Positions 16,272 through 20,574 of a stretch of DNA of 20,574 bases are shown here, in pieces. The position numbers and the translations under genes are program-made. The stretch lies in contig CALMZW010000150.1 of assembly GCA_937870605.1 (NCBI GenBank), forward strand, positions 1 to 20,574, read 5' to 3'. This stretch comes from an uncultured Synergistaceae bacterium (GTDB lineage: Bacteria > Synergistota > Synergistia > Synergistales > Aminobacteriaceae). Under the pieces are notes generated by a model. That model did no database searches. It had not been told where the DNA came from and saw only the letters and a program-made list of their open reading frames with translations. Position 1 is the first letter of the stretch, and each line of letters begins with the position of its first letter.

Positions 16272-17008
16272 TCGAGATCCTCCGCCCGCTTCGGATGTTC
16301 CGTGTCGCGTACGGAGCGCACCACGCCGTCTTCGAGGAAGAGCACCCTGTGGGCAAGCGCCGCCACGGGACGGGAGTGGGTGATGAGCACGACCGTCACG
16401 TTCTGCTTCTCGTTGAGTTCCTGAAGCAGCGCGAGCACCCGGACCCCCGTCTCGCGATCCAGCGCGCCGGTTGGTTCGTCGCAAAGCAGCAGATCGGGAC
16501 GCTTGGCGATCGCGCGGGCGATGGACACGCGCTGCTGCTGTCCGCCCGAGAGCCGGCCGGGGAAGCGATCCCCGAATTCGCCGAGCCCGACGAGCCGCAG
16601 CGCCTCCGCGGAGTCCATCGGATCGGAGACAAGTTCCGCGGCCACCGCCACATTCTCCAGCGCGGTGAGCGTGGAAATGAGGTTGTAAAACTGGAAGACG
16701 AATCCGACGCGGTCGCGCCGGAAGCGGGTCAGTTCCCGGTCGGACAGGTCCGGGAGGTTCACTCCCCCGACCAGAACGCGCCCCTCCGTGGGGCGGTCGA
16801 TCCCGCCGATGAGGTTGAGAAGCGTCGTCTTTCCGGAGCCCGACTCCCCCCAGATCGCGGTCATGCGTCCGCGCGAAATCGACGCCGTCACCCCCCGCAG
16901 GACGCGAACTTCGACCTCTCCCATGGAGAAGGTCCGGGTCACGTTCTCCAGGACGACGAACGGCTCTTCGGAGCGGACTTCGGATGATTGGGGCTCTGCG
17001 ATCGACAT
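16265..17008 (-). CDS. ABC exporter ATP-binding protein (LolD/MacB/DevA type)
   Basis: This 247-residue cytoplasmic ATPase powers the adjacent FtsX-type permease. Walker A is GESGSGKT (residues 54-61, Lys60), followed by Q-loop FQFYNLI, signature LSGGQQQR, Walker B LLLCDEPTGALD and H-loop ITHSR. The run of EPTGALD with QFYNL is characteristic of LolD/MacB-type proteins. The ATG at 17008 is preceded by GGGGGAG four bases upstream. The open frame extends well upstream across the divergent promoter region into the flavoprotein gene, but those residues are not ABC-like. It is the first gene of the exporter operon and overlaps the permease by 7 bp. Its putative promoter lies under a perfect palindrome at 17038-17064. 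Confidence 0.93.
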   Translation of the reverse strand: MSIAEPQSSEVRSEEPFVVLENVTRTFSMGEVEVRVLRGVTASISRGRMTAIWGESGSGKTTLLNLIGGIDRPTEGRVLVGGVNLPDLSDRELTRFRRDRVGFVFQFYNLISTLTALENVAVAAELVSDPMDSAEALRLVGLGEFGDRFPGRLSGGQQQRVSIARAIAKRPDLLLCDEPTGALDRETGVRVLALLQELNEKQNVTVVLITHSRPVAALAHRVLFLEDGVVRSVRDTEHPKRAEDLEW

Positions 17009-17037
17009 CGGACTCCCCCGATATCCGGGATATGACA

Positions 17038-17064
17038 TACAATACAGAAAGCATTCGTATTGTA
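17038..17064. promoter_or_regulatory. Perfect inverted repeat TACAATAC-N11-GTATTGTA, putative operator of the exporter operon
   Basis: Arms of 8 bp (17038-17045 and 17057-17064) match perfectly around an 11-bp spacer. The distal arm contains TACAAT on the minus strand (17059-17064), a plausible -10 for the ATPase-permease-adaptor operon with a start near 17052. No good -35 was found 16-18 bp upstream of it. The size (27 bp) and symmetry suit a dimeric repressor, for example of the TetR type, but the regulator class is inference. Alternatively it forms a hairpin in the leader RNA. Confidence 0.55.
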
Positions 17065-17109
17065 GCAGAAGCATCGAGGGCGCACTTCGGGCGGCCGAAC
17101 GATCGGGGC

Positions 17110-17137
17110 TTGTCATTATACCTCCATAGGGTATAAT
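17110..17137 (+). promoter_or_regulatory. Sigma70-type promoter of the flavoprotein gene
   Basis: TTGTCA (17110-17115) and a perfect TATAAT (17132-17137) are separated by 16 bp on the plus strand. Transcription would start near 17144, which rules out the in-frame GTG at 17144 as a start codon and leaves a leader of about 54 nt before the ATG at 17198. Confidence 0.8.
17115..17137. promoter_or_regulatory. Perfect palindrome ATTATACC-N7-GGTATAAT over the promoter, CsoR-like operator
   Basis: Arms of 8 bp (17115-17122 and 17130-17137) are perfect reverse complements around the 7-base centre TCCATAG. The right arm contains the whole -10 box and the left arm begins on the last base of the -35 box, so a bound protein would block polymerase. 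The ATACC...GGTAT layout with a G/C-rich inner part resembles operators of the CsoR/RcnR family (copper, nickel or persulfide sensors). That resemblance is from memory and is inference. By symmetry the left arm also gives a TATAAT on the minus strand, so divergent effects are possible. Confidence 0.6.
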
Positions 17138-17180
17138 CAGAACGTGAACCCGGGCGTAGAGCGCGCCGTGGAGCGCGAAG

Positions 17181-17187
17181 GGGGAGG
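17181..17187 (+). promoter_or_regulatory. Ribosome binding site deciding the flavoprotein start
   Basis: GGGGAGG lies ten bases before the ATG at 17198, in front of the sequence where FAD-binding homology begins (KQFDIIVIG). This supports 17198 over the upstream in-frame GTG. Confidence 0.65.
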
Positions 17188-17197
17188 ATGCAGCGAC

Positions 17198-18598
17198 ATG
17201 AAGCAATTCGACATCATCGTCATCGGCATGGGACCGGCGGGAATGGCCATTTCGGCGATGGGCGCGGCAATGGGGCTTTCCGTTCTCGCGGTGGAAAAGG
17301 ACAAGGTCGGGGGGGAATGCCTGAACTGCGGCTGCATCCCCAGCAAGGCGCTTCTGAAAGCGGCCGAAGCGCTTCACGGCGCCAAGGGGCTTGGAGCCTA
17401 CGGCATCGACACGACTCTCGCACTGAACGCCTCCGATCCGATGCGGATCGTCCGCGAGAAGATCCACGGCATCAACGACAAGAAGCTCATGAAGGTCTTC
17501 GAGAAGGTCACGCTCGTGAAGGGAACCGCCGAATTCACGGACGCGCAGCACATCGGCGTCGGCGGCGAGACGTACGGGGCCAAGAAGATCTTCATCGCAA
17601 CGGGGACGGAACCCTTCATCCCGCCGATTCCGGGACTGCGGGAGATCCCGGACATCCTCACGAACACGAACATGTTCGAGATCGAGCGAATGCCCGAGTC
17701 CCTCACGATCATCGGCGGCGGCGCGATCGGTTCGGAGATGGCGCAGGCGTTCGCGCGGCTCGGAACGAAGGTCGCCGTCGCCCACATGGATCCGCATCTC
17801 GTCCCGGTCGGAGACGAGGACGCCGCCCGCGTGCTGGAGGACCTGTTCCGCAAGGAGGGCATCGACGTCTACAACGGCGCGAAGATCACGGGCGTTTCCC
17901 TTCGGGACGGGCGGATCGTCACGAATCTGGAGAACGGCGTTCTGGAGTCGGAGCGGATTCTCGTCGCGACGGGCCGCAAGCCGGTGCTCGAATCGCTGGC
18001 GCTCGACAGGGCCGGCATCGCGTACACGAAGAAGGGCGTCACCGTCGACAGCCACATGCGGACGAACGTCCCGAACGTCTACGCGGTGGGCGACTGCAAC
18101 GGATGCAGCCTGCTCTCCCACGCGGCGATGCACCAGGGGATGCTTGCGCTCATGCACGCGCTCTCCCCGTTTTCTTTCCCGTTCCTGCGTCGGGAGCGCT
18201 ACGTCGTGCCGTGGTCCGTCTTCACGCAGCCGGAGATCGCCCAGGTCGGCATGACGGAAAAGGAAGCCCGCGCGAAGGGAATCAAGGTCCAGGTCATGCG
18301 GAAGGACTTCCGTTCCTACGGCCGTACGGTCGCGGACGGACATCCCGAGGGGTTCATCAAGGTCGTCACCGACGGACGGGGCCGCATCCACGGCGCGACG
18401 ATCGTCGGCGAGGCCGCGAGCGAGCTGATCCACGAGTGGACCTTCGCGATGCAGTACGGCAAGGGCATGCGCCACATCCTGATGATGCAGCACTCCTTCC
18501 CGTCCGTGTCGATGATCAACAAGATGGTCGCCGAGGACTGGATGATGCGGAAGATGGAGTCGTCGTGGATGCGCCGGCTGATGCGGATGTTCCTCTAG
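17198..18598 (+). CDS. Flavoprotein disulfide reductase family (Lpd/MerA-like) oxidoreductase, atypical
   Basis: This 466-residue FAD- and NAD(P)H-dependent oxidoreductase belongs to the pyridine nucleotide-disulfide family. Visible are the FAD-binding GxGxxG (Gly10-Met-Gly12-x2-Gly15), the redox pair Cys41/Cys46 in CLNCGCIPSK with an extra Cys44 between them, the second nucleotide motif GGGAIGSE, the FAD-contact YAVGDCNG, and a dimerisation domain. The C-terminal catalytic His-x4-Glu of lipoamide dehydrogenase is absent: Phe434 and Met439 stand at those places in HSFPSVSM. There is no C-terminal Cys pair as in mercuric reductase. The last 24 residues contain seven Met plus Trp and Arg, an amphipathic-looking tail. 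It is monocistronic, with its own promoter, operator-like palindrome and terminator. Substrate unknown; a quinone, metal or persulfide-linked acceptor is possible. Confidence 0.85.
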   Translation: MKQFDIIVIGMGPAGMAISAMGAAMGLSVLAVEKDKVGGECLNCGCIPSKALLKAAEALHGAKGLGAYGIDTTLALNASDPMRIVREKIHGINDKKLMKVFEKVTLVKGTAEFTDAQHIGVGGETYGAKKIFIATGTEPFIPPIPGLREIPDILTNTNMFEIERMPESLTIIGGGAIGSEMAQAFARLGTKVAVAHMDPHLVPVGDEDAARVLEDLFRKEGIDVYNGAKITGVSLRDGRIVTNLENGVLESERILVATGRKPVLESLALDRAGIAYTKKGVTVDSHMRTNVPNVYAVGDCNGCSLLSHAAMHQGMLALMHALSPFSFPFLRRERYVVPWSVFTQPEIAQVGMTEKEARAKGIKVQVMRKDFRSYGRTVADGHPEGFIKVVTDGRGRIHGATIVGEAASELIHEWTFAMQYGKGMRHILMMQHSFPSVSMINKMVAEDWMMRKMESSWMRRLMRMFL

Positions 18599-18610
18599 AA
18601 GACTGTTCCG

Positions 18611-18660
18611 GAAAGCGAACGGGGGCTCCCGATGCGGGGCGCCCGTCCGCTTTCGTTTTT
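18611..18660 (+). terminator. Intrinsic terminator after the flavoprotein gene
   Basis: GAAAGCG (18611-18617) and ACGGG (18619-18623) pair with CCCGT (18642-18646) and CGCTTTC (18648-18654), with one internal mismatch. One base later comes TTTTT (18656-18660). It begins 12 bp after the stop codon. The minus strand lacks a U-tract, so it serves the plus-strand gene only; the marC stop is 12 bp further on. Confidence 0.85.
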
Positions 18661-18671
18661 ATCCCGGGACG

Positions 18672-19277
18672 TCAGCTTCCCGCGAAGAAGTAGGTCTTGA
18701 TGCCGCTCATGATCATCTCGAGCGCGATGAAGGAGACGATCACGGCCGTGATCTTTTCGAGACCGCGCGTGAACTCGTACCCCAGCAGCCTGTTGATCAC
18801 GGAGGAGGCGAGCAGGAGCGCCGCTCCGGCGATGACGGCCAGAATCAGCGCCGCAACGAGGTAGAGCTTCTCCCAGCCGGGCAGGTCGAGCCACGCGATC
18901 ATGGCGAAGGTCATGCTCCCGGGCCCGGCCAGAAGCGGAATCGCAAGGGGAGAAACGACAATCCCCGCCGATCCGCCTTCCGGATTCTTGCCGGGGTCGT
19001 ACGGACTCGAGAGGATCATCCCGAACGCGATATACAGCAGCAGCAACCCGCCGCCCACGCGCACCGCCTCGATCGAAAGCGAGAAGTAGTCCAGCAGGGA
19101 GTGCCCGATGACGGCGAAACCGAACACGATCAATCCGGCGACGGCGGAGGCTTCGATGGCCGTACGACGCCTGACGCGCACCGGCATGGCGCGCGTCAGC
19201 GATATGAAGACCGGCATCGTGCCGATGAAGTCCATCAGCACGAAGAGCGGGACGAAGAGCGAGAGGATCGTGGTCAT
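18672..19277 (-). CDS. marC: MarC family integral membrane protein
   Basis: This 201-residue inner-membrane protein has about six hydrophobic helices. It belongs to the MarC (UPF0056) family, identified by VPLFVLMDFIGTMPVFISL at the N-terminus and the conserved mid-protein block SPLAIPLLAGPGSMT. Length is typical of the family. Despite the name, MarC in E. coli is not established as part of multiple-antibiotic resistance, and the transported substrate is unknown. It starts 13 bp after the cupin stop without a clear Shine-Dalgarno sequence (the upstream bases read GACGTCCCGG), so translation may depend on coupling to the cupin. It ends close to the terminator of the convergent flavoprotein gene. 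Confidence 0.92.
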   Translation of the reverse strand: MTTILSLFVPLFVLMDFIGTMPVFISLTRAMPVRVRRRTAIEASAVAGLIVFGFAVIGHSLLDYFSLSIEAVRVGGGLLLLYIAFGMILSSPYDPGKNPEGGSAGIVVSPLAIPLLAGPGSMTFAMIAWLDLPGWEKLYLVAALILAVIAGAALLLASSVINRLLGYEFTRGLEKITAVIVSFIALEMIMSGIKTYFFAGS

Positions 19278-19290
19278 CCGGGACGTCTGT

Positions 19291-19626
19291 CTATTCGCCG
19301 AAGCGCTTCTTGAAATCCTCCCGGACCGGACTGAACACGTCCGTTACGGCCGCTCGGGTGATGGTCGTCACTCCGTGGATCACATCGGGAGGAACGATGA
19401 CCATATTCCCGGCTTCGAGGACGCGTTTCTCGTCGCCCAGCGTCAATTCGATGCTCCCCTTCGTCACCATCAGGATCTGTTCGTGCGGATGCGAATGCAT
19501 CGGCAGGGAAACGTTCGCATCGAACTCCCAGGTTCCCACGGTCATCTTCGCGCTGTGCAGGAAGCACCCCTTGGCGCCGGGTTGCGTCTCGTGCCACATG
19601 GTCGTATGCAGATCGAAAACCTTCAT
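19291..19626 (-). CDS. Small single-domain cupin protein
   Basis: This 111-residue cytosolic protein has one cupin beta-barrel. Metal ligands are suggested by His44, His46 and Glu49 in MHSHPHEQ (motif 1) and His84 in PPDVIHG (motif 2). The pattern H-x-H-x2-E is slightly shorter than the usual x3-4 spacing, though Gln50 could also serve. The ATG at 19626 is preceded by a perfect AAGGAGG (19635-19641) at 8 bp; a 17-codon in-frame extension upstream is rejected on that ground. It is the first gene of a two-gene unit with marC. Members of this family include sensors, isomerases and dioxygenases, so no reaction can be assigned. Confidence 0.87.
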   Translation of the reverse strand: MKVFDLHTTMWHETQPGAKGCFLHSAKMTVGTWEFDANVSLPMHSHPHEQILMVTKGSIELTLGDEKRVLEAGNMVIVPPDVIHGVTTITRAAVTDVFSPVREDFKKRFGE

Positions 19627-19655
19627 GCAGTGTCCCTCCTTCGGAATCACAACAC

Positions 19656-19688
19656 AAAAAATTGGCCGTCGTTGCACAAGACCGACGG
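19656..19688 (-). terminator. Hairpin plus U-tract in the cupin leader, attenuator-like
   Basis: On the minus strand CCGTCG (19688-19683) pairs with CGACGG (19671-19666) around an 11-base loop, followed after CCAA by six T (19661-19656). The hairpin would lie at the very 5' end of the transcript from the TTGACA promoter, ahead of the cupin ribosome site. The stem is only 6 bp, so termination efficiency is uncertain; it may instead be a 5' stabilising hairpin. Confidence 0.35.
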
Positions 19689-19697
19689 ATGCGAAAC

Positions 19698-19726
19698 AGA
19701 CTAGGCGATGCGCCGCTCCCTGTCAA
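19698..19726 (-). promoter_or_regulatory. Putative promoter of the cupin-marC unit
   Basis: A perfect -35 TTGACA (19721-19726) is followed after exactly 17 bp by TAGTCT (19698-19703), which keeps the T1, A2 and T6 of the -10 consensus. The start would fall near 19691, giving a leader of about 65 nt. Confidence 0.6.
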
Positions 19727-19762
19727 GGGCCGGATTGCCGGCGCCTCACGGGGGGACCTGTC

Positions 19763-19787
19763 ATTTTCCCCGAACCCGGGAGAAAAT
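19763..19787. repeat. Imperfect palindrome in the cupin/antitoxin divergent region
   Basis: ATTTTC (19763-19768) and GAAAAT (19782-19787) are perfect arms, and further CC/GG pairs form inside after one mismatch. It lies between the divergent cupin promoter and the toxin-antitoxin start. It could be an operator or a weak hairpin; neither strand has a U-tract after it. Confidence 0.35.
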
Positions 19788-19820
19788 TCCGGTTTCGGCG
19801 CACGACCGCGGCGAATAGTG

Positions 19821-19826
19821 TAAAAT
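19821..19826 (+). promoter_or_regulatory. Candidate -10 box of the toxin-antitoxin operon
   Basis: TAAAAT on the plus strand would start transcription near 19833. No -35 of quality stands 16-18 bp upstream. This start would make the ATG at 19840 nearly leaderless, which favours the ATG at 19858. Confidence 0.4.
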
Positions 19827-19857
19827 AGTAGAGGTATGAATGAAAGGCGGTGACAGC

Positions 19858-20112
19858 ATGCTGAAAGATCTCCGCAATATCAGCCTGACGGAGGCTGTCG
19901 AGCGGGCCGGGCAGGGAGAACGCGTCATCATACGCCGAAAGGGCAAACCCTCCTTCGCCATCGTCCCGGTGGCCGATGCGGAATACATGCAGCGCATCGA
20001 GGATGAACTGGATATCCGGCTGATCCGGGAAGCGCATGCCGACAATGGGGAAAAAATCACCTGGAAACAACTCCGGGCCGAGCTCGACGCAAAACATGGC
20101 ATACGAAGTTAG
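19858..20112 (+). CDS. Type II antitoxin, Phd/YefM family
   Basis: This 84-residue antitoxin would bind DNA through its N-terminal domain and neutralise the toxin through its C-terminal tail. The N-terminal SLTEAVERAGQGERVIIRRK followed by GKPSFAIVPV is the Phd/YefM fold signature; the C-terminal part is helical and charged. The ATG at 19858 has AGGCGG (19845-19850) seven bases upstream. An in-frame ATG at 19840 (six more residues, GAGG upstream) is an alternative. The gene overlaps the toxin start by 17 bp. Autoregulation is expected for the family, but the operator is not certain. Confidence 0.88.
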   Translation: MLKDLRNISLTEAVERAGQGERVIIRRKGKPSFAIVPVADAEYMQRIEDELDIRLIREAHADNGEKITWKQLRAELDAKHGIRS

Positions 20113-20350
20113 CCTGCTTCCCAAGGCGTCAGCCACGCTCCGGCTGCTGGAAGCACAGGACTACGACAACATCAGGAACGCGCTGGACGCAATCGCCGAA
20201 AATCCGCTTTCCAGGGAATCCACCCGGCTCGCCGAGCCGGACTTCTACAGTCTTCGCGTGGGGGATTACCGCATCCTCTACGAGGTGCGGGGCGACACCG
20301 TGATTGTGCCCGTCATCCGCATCGGCCACAGAAACTACTTCCTGCAATAA
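20096..20350 (+). CDS. Type II toxin, RelE/ParE family
   Basis: This 84-residue toxin would act on translation (ribosome-dependent mRNA cleavage, RelE-like) or on gyrase (ParE-like). Family features are the N-terminal YEVSLLPKASATLR, the central FYSLRVGDYRILYEV (Arg54, Gly56-Asp57-Tyr58-Arg59) and the C-terminal IRIGHRNYFL (His78-Arg79, Tyr81). The Arg, His and Tyr placement suits RelE-type ribonucleases, but sequence alone cannot exclude ParE. The ATG at 20096 lies within the antitoxin's 3' end (17-bp overlap), with only a weak ribosome site, so the toxin is probably translationally coupled. Its length is normal and the frame intact, so the module looks functional. Confidence 0.88.
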   Translation: MAYEVSLLPKASATLRLLEAQDYDNIRNALDAIAENPLSRESTRLAEPDFYSLRVGDYRILYEVRGDTVIVPVIRIGHRNYFLQ

Positions 20351-20381
20351 GGCGCGGACGGATCACGCAGTCGTCGCGCCT

Positions 20382-20416
20382 CCCCCCTGTGCAGACGCTT
20401 CGTCCGCAGGCGGGGG
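20382..20416. other. GC-rich hairpin between the toxin and the convergent partial gene
   Basis: C-tract 20382-20386 pairs with G-tract 20412-20416, and TGC plus GACG (20390-20397) pair with CGTC and GCA (20401-20408) around a 3-base loop, with a few internal mismatches. No U-tract follows on either strand, so it is not a classical intrinsic terminator. Its position between convergent gene ends suggests an end-of-transcript structure. The rest of 20351-20429 holds nothing else I recognise. Confidence 0.35.
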
Positions 20417-20429
20417 CATCCCCGGGATT

Positions 20430-20574
20430 CTATCTCCGAACCTTGTAGATGACGGTTCCGGACGGACGGTGCGTGTACGCCGTCGTCATGATCCGCGCCA
20501 GAAGCGGCTGGTTGACGTTGAACTCCCGCCGCGTCTCGTTGTCCGAAAGCACGTAGCGGATGCGGTTTTCCCGA
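20430..20574 (-). CDS. Unidentified protein, 3' end only (partial)
   Basis: On the minus strand an open frame runs from the right edge of the window to a TAG at 20430-20432. It encodes the last 47 residues of a protein, including YVLSDNETRREFNVNQPLL and ending TVIYKVRR. Codon use is GC-rich at third positions like the neighbours, which supports real coding. I do not recognise a family. The rest of the gene lies beyond the window. Confidence 0.55.
   Translation of the reverse strand, partial: RENRIRYVLSDNETRREFNVNQPLLARIMTTAYTHRPSGTVIYKVRR

Noticed and set aside
17144..17197. An 18-residue N-terminal extension of the flavoprotein from the GTG at 17144
   Set aside because: The GTG coincides with the predicted transcription start, and the FAD-binding fold begins right after the ATG at 17198, which has GGGGAGG upstream.
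17009..18493. Long upstream extension of the exporter ATPase frame across the divergent promoter into the flavoprotein gene
   Set aside because: The extension is antisense to the flavoprotein and lacks homology. ABC homology and a GGGGGAG ribosome site begin at 17008.
17198..18598. Annotation as mercuric reductase
   Set aside because: No C-terminal vicinal Cys pair, no N-terminal heavy-metal domain, and no mer genes nearby.
6831..20112. Three separate gene overlaps of exactly 17 bp (echC/echD, cls/adaptor, antitoxin/toxin)
   Set aside because: The overlaps differ in orientation and sequence. Equal length is coincidence, since few short overlaps are frame-compatible.
20351..20429. Intrinsic terminator after the toxin gene
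   Set aside because: A GC-rich hairpin is present but no U-tract follows on either strand, so only a hairpin is reported.

Overview
This is a GC-rich bacterial window with dense coding on both strands and no rRNA, tRNA, CRISPR or insertion sequence visible. The six-subunit Ech-type [NiFe]-hydrogenase points to an anaerobic or fermentative bacterium. The periplasmic-adaptor ABC exporter suggests a cell with two membranes. The phylum cannot be fixed from this sequence.

Layout. (1) Positions 1-5090, plus strand: two adjacent ABC exporter genes of the NHLM type that process and export leader-bearing (RiPP or bacteriocin-like) peptides. The first, a C39-peptidase/ABC protein, is cut by the window's left edge. 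The second has a long soluble N-terminal region. No precursor peptide or modification enzyme lies inside the window. (2) Positions 5095-10106, minus strand: a complete echABCDEF operon in canonical order, driven by a good sigma70-type promoter (TTGTCC-N17-TATAAT). Its end faces the NHLM genes with only 4 bp between stop codons. (3) Positions 10411-12656, plus strand: an EEP-superfamily phosphodiesterase translationally coupled (ATGA) to a ClsA-like cardiolipin synthase, a pairing that recalls ybhP-clsB of E. coli. (4) Positions 12640-17008, minus strand: an exporter operon of ATPase, FtsX/MacB-type permease and HlyD-type adaptor. Its 3' end overlaps the cardiolipin synthase by 17 bp. (5) Positions 17198-18598, plus strand: a flavoprotein disulfide-reductase-family gene, divergent from the exporter, followed by a clear intrinsic terminator. 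(6) Positions 18672-19626, minus strand: a small cupin and a MarC-family membrane protein with a TTGACA-type promoter and a hairpin-plus-U-tract leader. (7) Positions 19858-20350, plus strand: a Phd/YefM-RelE/ParE toxin-antitoxin pair. (8) Positions 20430-20574: the 3' end of an unidentified minus-strand gene.

How the parts fit together. Ech couples ferredoxin oxidation to H2 formation and ion translocation, or the reverse. The other modules mostly concern the envelope: peptide export, cardiolipin synthesis, an envelope exporter and a MarC protein. The most distinctive material is the 189-bp intergenic region 17009-17197. It carries two unrelated perfect 8-bp-arm palindromes, one over the flavoprotein promoter (resembling CsoR-family operators) and one over the exporter's putative -10. 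The flavoprotein itself keeps the redox CxxxxC but lacks the usual C-terminal His/Glu catalytic pair and ends in a Met/Arg-rich tail. No wholly new multi-gene system can be claimed from this window alone.
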